From positions 1-40,126 of the forward strand of contig NZ_NHRX01000056.1 of NCBI RefSeq assembly GCF_016653115.1: a DNA stretch of 40,126 nt. The letters are read 5' to 3'. Shown one piece after another: positions 1 to 13,532 of the stretch. A program made the position numbers and the translations under genes. Numbering within the stretch: position 1 is the first letter of the stretch; each line of letters starts with the position of its first letter. The notes beneath the pieces were generated by a model. That model was given only the letters and a program-made list of their open reading frames with translations, did no database searches and had not been told where the DNA came from. The DNA is from Rhodocyclus purpureus. GTDB taxonomy: Bacteria; Pseudomonadota; Gammaproteobacteria; Burkholderiales; Rhodocyclaceae.

Positions 1-128
1 GCGCTGTACTCAAGTTCGGAGAAGGTGGCTTGCATGGTCGGTCACGAGCGTGAGGCAGGGCGTCATTATCTCAAAGAGCGGCTGCCGACGGCAGGCGTCG
101 GCTGGTTTCGATTAAATCAGTGCTTCCC
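1..128 (-). mobile_element. IS5-family-like insertion sequence, left end (partial)
   Basis: The window opens inside a transposase gene read on the minus strand. Its start codon is at 33-35, and the first residues, MQATFSELEYSA, match the conserved N-terminus I associate with IS5-group transposases. The rest lies beyond position 1. About 75 bases of upstream non-coding IS sequence follow. The element appears to end at 128, where 109-128 (reading GGGAAGCACTGATTTAATCG on the minus strand) looks like the terminal inverted repeat. Family and exact end come from recalled similarity; the other end and any target duplication are outside the window. Confidence 0.7.
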
Positions 129-299
129 TAACGAACCCGTTTTACCAACTCAAAATTCAAAAGATGCAAATCTTTTCCAAGGGGCCCGCCAAAAGAATGA
201 GGCACAGAGCCTGGTTTACGCCCTGCACCTCACTTTTTCAACAGATTAAGGAAACGGCTCGCGGGTAACCGGGGCTTTGTTCTGGTCGTCAGGGAGCGC
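129..299. other. Non-coding stretch between IS end and yggX
   Basis: No gene is supported here. The stretch is visibly richer in A and T than the genes that follow. The only clear structure is a small symmetrical hairpin at 159-176 (AAAAGAT, loop GCAA, ATCTTTT). It may be debris from an earlier insertion or the 3' untranslated region of yggX. Confidence 0.5.
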
Positions 300-572
300 T
301 CAGCCGCGCGGCGGGACGTAGCCCTGGACGTTGTCGGCGCCGCCGCCGAAGAAGTGCTTCTCGACCTGCTCGGCGAGGTACTTGCGGTGCGCCGGGTCGG
401 CGAGTTGCAGGCGGTTCTCGTTGATGATCATCGTCTGCAGGCGAATCCACTGTTGCCAGGCTTCGGCCGAGACGTTCTCGAAGATGCGGCGGCCGAGTTC
501 GCCGGGATAGGGCGGCACGGCGAGGCCTTCAGCCTCGCGTCCGAGTTTGACGCAGTTGACCATTCTTGCCAT
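300..572 (-). CDS. yggX: Probable Fe(2+)-trafficking protein YggX
   Basis: A 90-residue protein that matches the YggX family over its full usual length. It begins [17 protein letters not shown], carrying the single conserved N-terminal cysteine (Cys7), continues through the PYPGELG segment and ends with a short Gly/Pro tail. Members protect iron-sulfur enzymes from oxidative damage and are thought to handle labile iron in the cytoplasm. The gene lies 65 bases after argA on the same strand and is probably the last gene of the rsmE-pap-argA-yggX run. Confidence 0.93.
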   Translation of the reverse strand: MARMVNCVKLGREAEGLAVPPYPGELGRRIFENVSAEAWQQWIRLQTMIINENRLQLADPAHRKYLAEQVEKHFFGGGADNVQGYVPPRG

Positions 573-637
573 GAAGTTCGCTCCGCAATCGGGGTTGAAG
601 TTGGTCGCCGATTATAGCGCGGCCGTCGCGGGCGCCA

Positions 638-1957
638 TCACAGGGTCTTGATGAACACCTTGGAGCGGCGCTGCAGGTTGTAGACGAGGCGCTTTTCCGA
701 GGGCAGGTCGGCGACCTTGGCCTCGACGAAGCCGCGCTCGCGGAACCAGTGCGCGGTGACGGTGGTGAGCACGAACAGGCGGCGCACGCCGGCGGCGCGC
801 GCGCGCGCCTCGATGTGCTTCATCAGCTTTTCGCCGTAACCCCAGCGGCGGAATTCGGCATGCACGGCGAGGCAGGCGAGTTCGGCCTGCGACTCGCTGT
901 AGGGGTAGAGCGCGGCACAGCCGACGATCATGCCGTCGTGCTCGATCACCGAGAACTGCGTGATCTCGCGTTCGAGCAGTTCGCGCGAACGGCGCACCAG
1001 CGTGCCCTCCTCTTCCAGCGGTTCGATCAGCGCGACGAGGCCGCCGATGTCGTCGGGGCGCGCGTCGCGCAACTTGTCGAGCGACTCGCGGGTGATGACG
1101 GTACCGACCCCGCTGCGCGAGAACAGCTCGCGCAGGAGCGTTCCGTCCTCGTCGTAACCGATCAGGTGCACGCGACCGACGCCGGAGCGCGAGGCACGCA
1201 CCGCGCAGGGCAGGTAGCGCTTGAGATCGTTCGACAGCCAGTCGCCGATGCGTAGCAGGCGTTCGGCGGCATCGCTGGTGAGCTCGTCGAGCAGGCTGCC
1301 GTCGATGTCGGTGGCACCGCGGCTGTCGGCCATGTAGATGAGCTTGTCGGCGCCGAGCGCGATCGCCGCCGCTTCGGCGACTTCCTCCATCGCCAGGTTG
1401 AAGATCTCGCCGGTCGGGCTCGATCCGAGGCAGGAAAGCAGGACGATGTTGCCGATCCCGAGTTGCGCACGGATGCCCTCGGCGTCGACCTTGCGCACCT
1501 GGCCGGCGTACTGCATGTCGACACCGTCGAGGACGCCGACCGGTTTGGCGGTGATGAAATTGCCGCCGACGACACGGATCGTGCTGTTGGCCATCGGCGT
1601 GTCGGGCAGCCCCTGAGACAGCAGCCCTTCGATCTCGAGCGCGACGCTGCCGACCGCGTCGATCACGCAGTCGAGCGTGGCGGCGTCGGTCACCCGGTAG
1701 CGGCCGTGGTAGGCCGAGGGCAGGTCCTTCTCGCGCAACTCCTCCTCGATCTGCGGCCGCGCACCGTGCGCCAGCACCAGCCGGATGCCGAGCGCGGCGA
1801 GCAGGTTCACATCGTAGGCGAGGGTGCGCGCCAGCGGACCGGCGATCGCCTTGCCGCCGAAAGCGATGACGAAGGTCTTGCCGCGGAAGAGGTTGACGTA
1901 GGGCGCCACCGAGCGGAACAGGGTGACGAAGTCGGCGGGACTCAATTCTTCGGACAT
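638..1957 (-). CDS. argA: N-acetylglutamate synthase (amino-acid N-acetyltransferase)
   Basis: Acetylates glutamate with acetyl-CoA, the first step of arginine biosynthesis. The 439-residue product has an amino-acid-kinase-like domain (about residues 15-280, starting with the FVIAFGGKA segment) followed by a C-terminal GNAT acetyltransferase domain with the acetyl-CoA loop RRWGYGEKL. A longer open frame exists upstream, but its extra N-terminus is a basic, low-complexity shadow of the pap tail. The ATG at 1957 gives the family start MSEELSPADF and lies only 7 bases after the pap stop, so the two are probably co-transcribed. Confidence 0.93.
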   Translation of the reverse strand: MSEELSPADFVTLFRSVAPYVNLFRGKTFVIAFGGKAIAGPLARTLAYDVNLLAALGIRLVLAHGARPQIEEELREKDLPSAYHGRYRVTDAATLDCVIDAVGSVALEIEGLLSQGLPDTPMANSTIRVVGGNFITAKPVGVLDGVDMQYAGQVRKVDAEGIRAQLGIGNIVLLSCLGSSPTGEIFNLAMEEVAEAAAIALGADKLIYMADSRGATDIDGSLLDELTSDAAERLLRIGDWLSNDLKRYLPCAVRASRSGVGRVHLIGYDEDGTLLRELFSRSGVGTVITRESLDKLRDARPDDIGGLVALIEPLEEEGTLVRRSRELLEREITQFSVIEHDGMIVGCAALYPYSESQAELACLAVHAEFRRWGYGEKLMKHIEARARAAGVRRLFVLTTVTAHWFRERGFVEAKVADLPSEKRLVYNLQRRSKVFIKTL

Positions 1958-1964
1958 GGCTCGT

Positions 1965-3560
1965 TCATTCCTTCCCTTGGAGCTTCTCGGCCTTGGCCGA
2001 CTTTTTCCCGGACTTCCCGGTCTTCTGCGCCTTTTCGGCCTTTTCGACCTTTTCGGCTTTCCCTGCCTTGCTGCCCGGCTCGATCCCGAGCGCCTTTTCC
2101 AGGCGTTCACAGACGTTGCGCAGGATCTTCACGCGTGCGAAATTCTTGTCCTCGGCTTCGACCAGGACCCAGGGCGCCTGCCCGGTGCTGGTGCGGTCGA
2201 TCATGTCGCAGATCGCGCTGTGGTACTCCGGGCGCCGGGCGCGGTTGCGCCAGTCGTCGTCGGTGATCTTGAAGTGCTTGAACGAGATCTGCTCGCGTTC
2301 CTTGAAGCGCCGCAGCTGTTCCCCGTCGCTGATCTCCAGCCAGAACTTGACGACGATCGCTCCGGACTCCTCCAGTTCGTGCTCGAAGTCGTTGATCTCG
2401 CTGTAGGCGCGCAGCCAGTCGGCTTCGGCGCAATAGCCTTCGACGCGCTCGACCAGCACGCGGCCGTACCAGCTGCGGTCGAAGATCGCCACCCGCCCGA
2501 CACGCGGGACGTGCCGCCAGAAGCGCCACAGGTAGGGCTGCGCCCGCTCCTCCTCGGTCGGCGCGGCGATCGGGACGATCTGGTACTGGCGCGCGTCGAG
2601 CGCTGCACTGATGCGGCGGATGGCGCCCCCCTTGCCGGCCGCATCCCAGCCTTCGAGCGCGACGATCAGCGAGCGCTTCCTGAATCCCGGATGACGCACC
2701 AGCTCGGCGAGCCGCCCCTGCCATTGCGCCAGCTCGTCCTCGTAGGTCTCGTGGTCGAGCTTCTGCCCGAGATCGAGCGCGGAGAGCACGTCGAGCCGGT
2801 CGATCTTCGGCGGCAGCGGCGGTGCCACCGGCACATGCTGCAGGCCGGGGTCGGCGAGGCGCTTCTGCAGCGCGTCGAGGATGACCTTGCCGACGGTCAG
2901 CGCGCGGTAGCGGTCGTCGGTACCCTCGACGACGATCCACGGCGCCCACGGCGTGTTGGTCATGCGCAGCACGTGGCCGGCGGCGTCCTGCAGCTTGTCG
3001 TAGGTCTTCAGCCGCTCCCAGCTCTCCCCGGTCACCCGCCAGGCGGTATGCGGGTCCTTCGCCAGTGCCTTCAGGCGCTGCTTCTGCCCGTCCTTCGACA
3101 GGTGGAACCAGAACTTGAGCACCAGCGCGCCTTCGTTCACCAGCATCGCCTCGAAGCGGTTGATCTGGTCCATGCGCTGGTCGAGGTCCCCCTTGGCCAG
3201 GTGGCCGAGGATGTGATCGCGGATCGGATCGGAATACCAGGAGCCGGCGAAGATTCCGGTCCGCCCCCTGGGCGGCAGCGCGCGCCAGTAGCGCCACATG
3301 TAGGGGCGCTCGCGTTCCTCGTCGCTCGGCGCCGAGAAGGCCAGCGTGGACAGGTAACGCGCGTCCATCCACTCGTAGAGCACCTTGATCGTCTCGCCCT
3401 TGCCGCCGCCGTCGACCCCGCTGATCAGGATGACGACCGGGAACCTGCCCTGCTCGCGCAGCTCGAACTGCGCATCGAGCAGGGCTGCGCGCAGCTTCGG
3501 TGCCTCCTCGCGGAAGACCGCCTTGTCGATCCGGTGGCCGAGCTCTGCCGATTCGAACAT
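1965..3560 (-). CDS. pap: Polyphosphate:AMP phosphotransferase (two-domain PPK2)
   Basis: Transfers phosphate from polyphosphate to AMP, making ADP. The 531-residue protein holds two tandem PPK2 domains, each with its own P-loop: GVDGGGKGET (residues 48-57) and GWDAAGKGG (304-312). Both have a nearby aromatic-rich lid segment (RPYMWRYWR and QPYLWRFWR). This tandem arrangement is the class II, AMP-phosphorylating form. The last 35 or so residues are a repetitive Lys/Ala/Glu tail, not part of the catalytic fold. It starts 4 bases after rsmE and ends 7 bases before argA. Polyphosphate use fits, but does not prove, a polyphosphate-accumulating lineage. Confidence 0.92.
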   Translation of the reverse strand: MFESAELGHRIDKAVFREEAPKLRAALLDAQFELREQGRFPVVILISGVDGGGKGETIKVLYEWMDARYLSTLAFSAPSDEERERPYMWRYWRALPPRGRTGIFAGSWYSDPIRDHILGHLAKGDLDQRMDQINRFEAMLVNEGALVLKFWFHLSKDGQKQRLKALAKDPHTAWRVTGESWERLKTYDKLQDAAGHVLRMTNTPWAPWIVVEGTDDRYRALTVGKVILDALQKRLADPGLQHVPVAPPLPPKIDRLDVLSALDLGQKLDHETYEDELAQWQGRLAELVRHPGFRKRSLIVALEGWDAAGKGGAIRRISAALDARQYQIVPIAAPTEEERAQPYLWRFWRHVPRVGRVAIFDRSWYGRVLVERVEGYCAEADWLRAYSEINDFEHELEESGAIVVKFWLEISDGEQLRRFKEREQISFKHFKITDDDWRNRARRPEYHSAICDMIDRTSTGQAPWVLVEAEDKNFARVKILRNVCERLEKALGIEPGSKAGKAEKVEKAEKAQKTGKSGKKSAKAEKLQGKE

Positions 3561-3564
3561 GGTT

Positions 3565-4326
3565 TCAGCCTCCGCCGGAGCTACACCAATCGCCCCACAG
3601 GCACTGCAGCGCCGCCAGTGCCGCCAGCCCCGCCGTTTCGGTGCGAAGGATGCGCGGGCCGAGGCTGACGCCGGTGAAGCCCGCGCGCGCCGCCGCCTGC
3701 ATCTCCTCGGGCGCGAGCCCGCCCTCGGCGCCGATCAAGAGTTCGACGCGTTCGCCGGCGGCCGGGCGTGGCAGACTGGCCAGGGTCGGTGCGGCGCCGG
3801 GCGCCAGCAGCAGGCGGCGCACGCCTGACGGCGCCGCTGGCTGCGCCAGCCAGCGTTCGAGGCCCTCGATCGCCCGCACTTCGGGCAGTCGGTTGCGCCC
3901 GCACTGCTCGCAGGCGGCGGCGACGACGCCGCGCCAGTGCTCGACGCGGCGGGCAGCACGCTCGCCTTCGAGGCGCAGGACGCTGCGCCGCGACGATACC
4001 GGGACGATCGCCGCAACGCCGAGTTCGACCGCCTTCTGCACCGTGAGGTCCATCTTGTCGCCCGACTGCAGCGCCTGCACCAGGGTCACCGACAGCGGCG
4101 ACTCGCACTCGCGGTGCACGTGCTCGCCGAGTTCGACCCGCACCCGCTCGCGCTCGACCGTAACGATGCGCGCAGGATATTCGCCACCGCCGCCGTCGAA
4201 CAGGGTGAGCGGATCGCCGACGCGCAGGCGCAGCGCGCGCACCGCGTGACGCGCGGCGGCCTCGGGCAGCAGCAGTGAGGTTCCGGCAGCGAGCGGAAGC
4301 GGGCAGTGGAAGCGGGGAGCAGTCAT
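3565..4326 (-). CDS. rsmE: 16S rRNA m3U1498 methyltransferase
   Basis: SPOUT-class methyltransferase that modifies U1498 of 16S rRNA using S-adenosylmethionine. The trefoil-knot motifs are present near the C-terminus: IGAEGGLAPEE (usually G-P-E-G-G, here Ala for Pro) and LGPRILRTETA. The N-terminus RFHCPLPL fits the PUA-like domain. I chose the ATG at 4326 (MTAPRFH); an in-frame ATG at 4344 would add six residues, and neither has a clear ribosome binding site. It is the first gene of the minus-strand housekeeping run and is transcribed away from the thioredoxin-like gene. Confidence 0.9.
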   Translation of the reverse strand: MTAPRFHCPLPLAAGTSLLLPEAAARHAVRALRLRVGDPLTLFDGGGGEYPARIVTVERERVRVELGEHVHRECESPLSVTLVQALQSGDKMDLTVQKAVELGVAAIVPVSSRRSVLRLEGERAARRVEHWRGVVAAACEQCGRNRLPEVRAIEGLERWLAQPAAPSGVRRLLLAPGAAPTLASLPRPAAGERVELLIGAEGGLAPEEMQAAARAGFTGVSLGPRILRTETAGLAALAALQCLWGDWCSSGGG

Positions 4327-4444
4327 CGCTGTATTATCATGCATCGCCCGCGTCGAGCATAGGCGTCGCCCCGGACTGCTGCGGCATCGCGATCAAATCG
4401 TGCCGGCAGGGCCGATCATCCAGACTTCTTGAGGAGACTCGCAC

Positions 4445-5002
4445 ATGGCCGTCACCGCCCCGATCTGTGACTTCGGCTGGAAAGCACCGGACTTCGTCCT
4501 GCCCGACACCGCCGGCAAGAAACACTCGCTGGCCGACCTCGCCGGGCCGAACGGCCTGCTGGTGATGTTCATCTGCAACCACTGCCCCTACGTCAAGGCA
4601 GTGCTCGACCGCATCCTGCGCGACGCGCGCGAACTGCAGGCGCTCGGCGTCGGCGTCGTCGCCATCAGCAGCAACGATGTCGTCGCCTACCCGGAAGACT
4701 CGTACGAGAACATGCAGCGGCTCGCACGCGAGAAGGGCTTTCCCTTCCCCTACCTCCACGACGCCGACCAGTCGGTCGCGCGCGCCTGGGGCGCCGCGTG
4801 CACGCCCGACTTCTTCGGCTTCAACGCCAGCCTCGAACTCCAGTACCGCGGCCGCCTCGACGCCTCGGGGCGCGCGCCGGCGCCGCCGGATGCGCGCCGC
4901 GAACTGTTCGAGGCGATGCGCGAGATCGCCGCCAGCGGCCGCGGACCGCGCGAGCAGGTGCCGAGCATGGGCTGCTCGATCAAGTGGCGCGACCAAGCGT
5001 AG
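4445..5002 (+). CDS. Thioredoxin-fold protein, AhpC/TSA-like
   Basis: A 185-residue cytoplasmic protein with no signal peptide. It starts like peroxiredoxin/ResA-type proteins (KAPDFVLPDTAGKKHSLADL) and carries FICNHCPYVKA, a CxxC redox motif (CNHC) at about residues 42-45. This belongs to the widespread thioredoxin family proteins annotated as AhpC/TSA-like, whose substrates are mostly unknown. A good Shine-Dalgarno (GAGGAG) precedes the ATG. It is divergent from rsmE and about 120 bases upstream of fbp, so it may or may not share fbp transcription. Confidence 0.8.
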   Translation: MAVTAPICDFGWKAPDFVLPDTAGKKHSLADLAGPNGLLVMFICNHCPYVKAVLDRILRDARELQALGVGVVAISSNDVVAYPEDSYENMQRLAREKGFPFPYLHDADQSVARAWGAACTPDFFGFNASLELQYRGRLDASGRAPAPPDARRELFEAMREIAASGRGPREQVPSMGCSIKWRDQA

Positions 5003-5122
5003 CCGTGCGGCTTTCCGCGCGATGCAGGCGCACTCGGCATGACAGGCGGCGCGGCCGCAGAGGTAAAATAGGCGATCGATGACATGCACCATTTCCCTTC
5101 CGTCTGCCGCCAGGAGAACCGT

Positions 5123-6127
<1,005 letters not shown>

Positions 6128-6217
6128 GGAAAATCCGGGCGGAGAATCTTCTCGGCGCGAATACGGTCGCGAAAGCCCCCCTGCCCGCTTGCCGAAAGGC
6201 ATCGCCTTCCGGCCACA

Positions 6218-6261
6218 ATTCGCGGCTGCCGCCGCTCCCACGAAAGGCTGCGGCGGAGCGG
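6218..6261. repeat. REP-like palindromic element, copy 1
   Basis: Positions 6218-6241 match 11470-11493 at 22 of 24 bases (ATTCGCGGCT, two variable bases, CGCCGCTCCCAC). The unit contains a GCGGC/GCCGC dyad, and CCGCTCC at 6232-6238 faces GGAGCGG at 6255-6261. This resembles dispersed extragenic palindromic sequences. It lies between the fbp stop and the tkt promoter. Confidence 0.6.
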
Positions 6262-6276
6262 CGCGCTGCCGCTCGG

Positions 6277-6305
6277 TTGATAATCGCCCCTCAGTGACAG
6301 ATAAT
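6277..6305 (+). promoter_or_regulatory. Candidate sigma-70 promoter of tkt
   Basis: TTGATA at 6277-6282 and GATAAT at 6300-6305 are separated by exactly 17 bases; each hexamer matches the consensus at five of six positions. Transcription would start near 6312, about 50 bases before the GTG of tkt. A small dyad, GTAT-GCA-ATAC (6319-6329), sits just downstream of the predicted start and could be an operator. Confidence 0.6.
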
Positions 6306-6362
6306 TTCCTGTCTTGCTGTATGCAATACCTTTTCCCCACTCTTTAGGATCGGCAAACCAAC

Positions 6363-9439
<3,077 letters not shown>

Positions 9440-9450
9440 AGTTGCTGGAA

Positions 9451-9478
9451 AAAGGGGCGCTGCGGCGCCCCTTTTTTT
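9451..9478 (+). terminator. Rho-independent terminator after gap
   Basis: GGGGCGC (9454-9460), loop TGCG, GCGCCCC (9465-9471), then seven T residues (9472-9478). Three A residues before the stem can pair with the first Ts. This is the most canonical terminator in the window and separates gap from higBA and pgk. Confidence 0.9.
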
Positions 9479-9563
9479 CGCCTTGAAGATTGCGTGCTTG
9501 CCATTTAGACAAGACGTCGTTCTACCGGCTTCTACTCCATGCGGGTAATATCCTACTTTTCGC

Positions 9564-9595
9564 TTGCCCGCCAGACTGTAACAAACTAAGATACA
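9564..9595 (+). promoter_or_regulatory. Candidate higBA promoter with overlapping operator dyad
   Basis: TTGCCC (9564-9569) and TAAGAT (9587-9592) are spaced by 17 bases. An imperfect inverted repeat, TGTAAC-N7-GATACA (9577-9595), covers the -10 element, the usual place for an autoregulating antitoxin to bind. The higB GTG is only 7 bases after the -10, so the message would be nearly leaderless or the true toxin start is slightly downstream. Confidence 0.45.
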
Positions 9596-9598
9596 ACC

Positions 9599-9877
9599 GT
9601 GATCAAGAGCTTTCGCCACAAGGGAATCGAAACCTTCTTCAGGTCGGGAAGCAAGGCGGGCATCCAGGCAGCCCACGCCAACAGACTGGCGCGCCAGTTG
9701 AGTCAGTTGAACGAAGTGACCCGCCCCGAGCACATGGATGTCCCAGGCTGGAAGCTGCACGCACTGTCCGGCGATTTGGCTGGCCATTGGTCCGTCCGGG
9801 TCAGTGGCAACTGGCGCCTGACCTTCACCTTCGTTGGCGAAGACGCTGTTCTTGTCGATTATCAGGACTACCACTGA
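9599..9877 (+). CDS. higB: HigB/RelE-superfamily toxin
   Basis: A 92-residue protein of the RelE/HigB toxin fold, whose members are mostly ribosome-dependent mRNA endonucleases. The family-typical pieces are present: IKSFRHKGIETFF at the start, WKLHALSGDL in the middle, and the closing strands GNWRLTFTF...VLVDYQDYH. It starts at a GTG (9599) and lies directly before the HigA-type antitoxin, toxin first as in higBA loci. It sits between gap and pgk, a foreign position for a glycolytic block. Confidence 0.87.
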   Translation: MIKSFRHKGIETFFRSGSKAGIQAAHANRLARQLSQLNEVTRPEHMDVPGWKLHALSGDLAGHWSVRVSGNWRLTFTFVGEDAVLVDYQDYH

Positions 9878-9887
9878 GGAGGCCCGC

Positions 9888-10193
9888 ATGGCTCAGATGT
9901 TCAACCCGCCGCATCCCGGTGACACCCTCCGCGAAGATATCCTGCCGGAGATGGGCTTGAGCGTTTCCGAGGCAGCTCGACAACTCGGAGTCTCCAGGGT
10001 GCAACTGTCCCGCGTCCTGAACGGACGCGCGCCGATCTCTGCCGACCTCGCCTTGCGTCTCGAACAGTGGCTGCCCAATCCACCCGCAGACGTATGGTTG
10101 CGCATGCAGTTGGCGCACGATCTCTGGCAGGCGCGCCAGAGCGACAAGTTACCCAAGGTCGCGCCGGCACACGCGCAGCCAGCGCACACTTAG
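9888..10193 (+). CDS. higA: HigA-family antitoxin (XRE-type helix-turn-helix)
   Basis: A 101-residue antitoxin that should neutralise the preceding toxin and repress its promoter. It opens with the HigA signature [25 protein letters not shown] and contains an XRE helix-turn-helix at about residues 24-65 ([20 protein letters not shown]). The ATG at 9888 has an excellent Shine-Dalgarno (GAGGAGG), stronger than that of the toxin, as expected for an excess of antitoxin. Its stop is only 46 bases before pgk, with no terminator between. Confidence 0.9.
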   Translation: MAQMFNPPHPGDTLREDILPEMGLSVSEAARQLGVSRVQLSRVLNGRAPISADLALRLEQWLPNPPADVWLRMQLAHDLWQARQSDKLPKVAPAHAQPAHT

Positions 10194-10239
10194 GACCCCT
10201 TCTCCAGCCCTCTGCCATTTTCACCCATCAAGGAAACTC

Positions 10240-11424
<1,185 letters not shown>

Positions 11425-11430
11425 ACGGAG

Positions 11431-11456
11431 AAGGGGGACGGCTGTCCGTCCCCCTT
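11431..11456 (+). terminator. Hairpin after pgk
   Basis: A perfect 11-base-pair stem (AAGGGGGACGG / CCGTCCCCCTT) with a four-base loop begins six bases after the pgk stop. Only a short T pair follows, but position and strength fit the end of the sugar-phosphate transcription unit. Confidence 0.65.
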
Positions 11457-11469
11457 GCCGGTATTCCCT

Positions 11470-11524
11470 ATTCGCGGCTTACGCCGCTCCCACCCCCGAA
11501 GCCCACGGCCAACGTGTGTGGGAG
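11470..11524. repeat. REP-like palindromic element, copy 2
   Basis: Positions 11470-11493 repeat 6218-6241 with two mismatches. Here CTCCCAC (11487-11493) is mirrored by GTGGGAG (11518-11524), giving a larger stem-loop. It lies in the intergenic region where pgk and dmpG converge and may mark the left edge of the phenol island. Confidence 0.6.
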
Positions 11525-11569
11525 GGCAGGGAGGCCCGAATCGGGGACCTCCCAAGCCGCAGTCCCGGC

Positions 11570-12598
11570 TCAGATCAGGCCGCGCTCGCGCGCCAGCGTC
11601 AGCGCGGTATCCTCGATCATGTCTTCCTGACCGCCAACCATGCCGCGGCGACCGAGTTCGAGCAGGATCTCGCGCGCGCTGATGCCGTACTTCTTCTCGG
11701 CGCGCTTGGCGAAGAGCAGGAAGGACGAGTACACGCCGGCGTAGCCGAGCGTCAGCGAGTCGCGGTCGACGCGGATCGGGTGATCCATGATCGGCACGAC
11801 CAGGTCCTCGGCGACGTCCTGGATCTTCGCGACATCGACGCCGGTCTCGATGCCCATCATCGCGCAGACGGTGACGAACACTTCCATCGGCGTGTTGCCG
11901 GCACCGGCGCCGAGGCCGGCAGCGGCCGCGTCGATGCGCGTCGCGCCGACTTCGACGGCGGCGATCGAGTTGGCGACGCCCATCGCCAGGTTGTGGTGGC
12001 CGTGGAAGCCGAGTTCGGTCTCGGGCTTCAAGGCGTCGCGCACGGTGCCGAGCTTCAGCTTCACGTCGGCGGGCAGCATGTGGCCGGCCGAGTCGGTGAC
12101 GTAGATGCAGTTGGCGCCGTAGCCTTCCATCAGCCTGGCCTGGCTGACCAGCATCTCGGGGCTGGCCATGTGGCTCATCATCAGAAAGCCGACGGTATCC
12201 ATCTCCAGCTTGCGCGCGAACTTGATGTGCTGTTCGGAGACGTCGGCCTCGGTACAGTGCGTGGCGACGCGGATGGTATTGACGCCGAGTTCGTGCGCCA
12301 TCTTCAGGTGATCGACGGTACCGATCCCCGGCAGCAGCAGCGCCGAGATCTTCGCCTGCTTCATCAGCGGGATGACGGTCGACAGGTATTCCTCGTCGCT
12401 GTGCGCCGGGAAGCCGTAGTTGACCGAGGAGCCGCCGAGGCCGTCGCCGTGGGTGACCTCGATCAGCGGCACGCCGGCTTCATCGAGGCCGGTAGCGATG
12501 CTCTTCATCTGTTCGAGCGTCATCAGGTGGCGCTTGGGGTGCATGCCGTCCCGCAGGGTCATGTCGTGGACGGTGATTTTCTTGCCGCGCAAATTCAT
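11570..12598 (-). CDS. dmpG: 4-hydroxy-2-oxovalerate aldolase
   Basis: Cleaves 4-hydroxy-2-oxovalerate to pyruvate and acetaldehyde, the penultimate step of the meta-cleavage pathway. It works as a complex with DmpF so that acetaldehyde is channelled. The 342-residue protein has the HMGL-like barrel start ([15 protein letters not shown], with Arg16, Asp17 and His20 as likely catalytic/metal residues), the metal motif [11 protein letters not shown] and a C-terminal communication domain. It starts 10 bases after dmpF, with AAGGAAAAG upstream of the ATG. In the classical operon this gene is on the same strand as the hydroxylase genes; here it is on the opposite one. Confidence 0.95.
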   Translation of the reverse strand: MNLRGKKITVHDMTLRDGMHPKRHLMTLEQMKSIATGLDEAGVPLIEVTHGDGLGGSSVNYGFPAHSDEEYLSTVIPLMKQAKISALLLPGIGTVDHLKMAHELGVNTIRVATHCTEADVSEQHIKFARKLEMDTVGFLMMSHMASPEMLVSQARLMEGYGANCIYVTDSAGHMLPADVKLKLGTVRDALKPETELGFHGHHNLAMGVANSIAAVEVGATRIDAAAAGLGAGAGNTPMEVFVTVCAMMGIETGVDVAKIQDVAEDLVVPIMDHPIRVDRDSLTLGYAGVYSSFLLFAKRAEKKYGISAREILLELGRRGMVGGQEDMIEDTALTLARERGLI

Positions 12599-12608
12599 GG
12601 TCTTTTCC

Positions 12609-13511
12609 TTACTGAAGCGTCAGGGTGCCTTTGAGGATCTCTTCGGCGAACATTTCGGCGGTGCGCGCCGCGGCGGCGGTCATGATGTCGAGGTTGCCGG
12701 CGTAGGTCGGCAGGAAGTCGCCGAGGCCCTTCACTTCGAGGAAGACGGAAACGCGGTTGCCGTCGAACACGGGGCCGTTCACCAGCCGGTAGCCGGGAAC
12801 GTACTTCTGCACTTCCGCGACCATCGCGTGCACCGAGTCGATGATCTCCTGCTGCTTCGGCTCTCCCTCGACCAGGCAATGCACGGTATCGCGCATGATC
12901 AGCGGCGGCTCGGCCGGGTTGATGATGATGATCGCCTTGCCGCGCTTGGCGCCGCCGACCTTCTCGATCGCGCCGGAGGTGGTGCGCGTGAATTCGTCGA
13001 TGTTCTTGCGCGTTCCGGGACCGGCCGACTTCGAAGAGATCGTGGCGACGATCTCGCCGTACTCGACGGGCTGCACGCGCGAGATGGCGGCGACCATCGG
13101 GATCGTCGCCTGGCCACCGCAGGTGACCATATTCACGTTCATCTCGCCCTGGCCGACGTGCTGCACGAGGTTGACCGGCGGCACGCAGAAGGGGCCGATC
13201 GCCGCCGGCGTCAGGTCGATCATCAGCACGCCGAGTTCGTTCAGCTTGCGCGAGTTCTCGGCATGGACGTAGGCCGAGGTCGCGTCGAAGGCGATCTGGA
13301 TGTTGTCGGCCTTGACGTGCGGCAGGAGACCGTCGACGCCGTCGGCGGTGATCTTGAGGCCCATGTCCTGGGCGCGCTTCAGGCCTTCGGAGGTCGGGTC
13401 GATACCGACCATCCAGACGGGTTCGAGCACCGGGCTGCGCTGCAGTTTGTAGAGCAGGTCGGTGCCGATGTTGCCCGGCCCGATCAGCGCACACTTGATT
13501 TTCTGAGTCAT
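12609..13511 (-). CDS. dmpF: Acetaldehyde dehydrogenase (acylating)
   Basis: Oxidises acetaldehyde to acetyl-CoA with NAD and CoA, the last meta-cleavage step, in a complex with DmpG. The 300-residue protein has an N-terminal Rossmann motif ([13 protein letters not shown]) and the catalytic cysteine in [12 protein letters not shown] (Cys131). It precedes dmpG in a tight pair. The usual dmpE partner is not adjacent; dmpE is about 17 kb away on the other strand. Confidence 0.95.
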   Translation of the reverse strand: MTQKIKCALIGPGNIGTDLLYKLQRSPVLEPVWMVGIDPTSEGLKRAQDMGLKITADGVDGLLPHVKADNIQIAFDATSAYVHAENSRKLNELGVLMIDLTPAAIGPFCVPPVNLVQHVGQGEMNVNMVTCGGQATIPMVAAISRVQPVEYGEIVATISSKSAGPGTRKNIDEFTRTTSGAIEKVGGAKRGKAIIIINPAEPPLIMRDTVHCLVEGEPKQQEIIDSVHAMVAEVQKYVPGYRLVNGPVFDGNRVSVFLEVKGLGDFLPTYAGNLDIMTAAAARTAEMFAEEILKGTLTLQ

Positions 13512-13532
13512 GATTTTTCCGGAGAAAGTTCA

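Noticed and set aside
25-249. A 74-codon plus-strand frame at the left end
   Set aside because: It crosses the IS5-like terminal repeat and runs opposite the transposase start, with no protein-like composition.
1958-2110. Extended N-terminus for argA
   Set aside because: The extra residues are a basic, low-complexity reading of the Pap tail codons and are not part of the ArgA family.
1923-3668. A 581-codon plus-strand frame opposite pap, and similar long frames opposite argA, tkt, gap and dmpN
   Set aside because: All are antisense shadows of well-supported genes and lack family motifs or credible starts.
5041-5080. TGACA and TAAAAT as a promoter for fbp
   Set aside because: The spacing is about 19 bases and the -35 match is weak, so it is not supported well enough to list.
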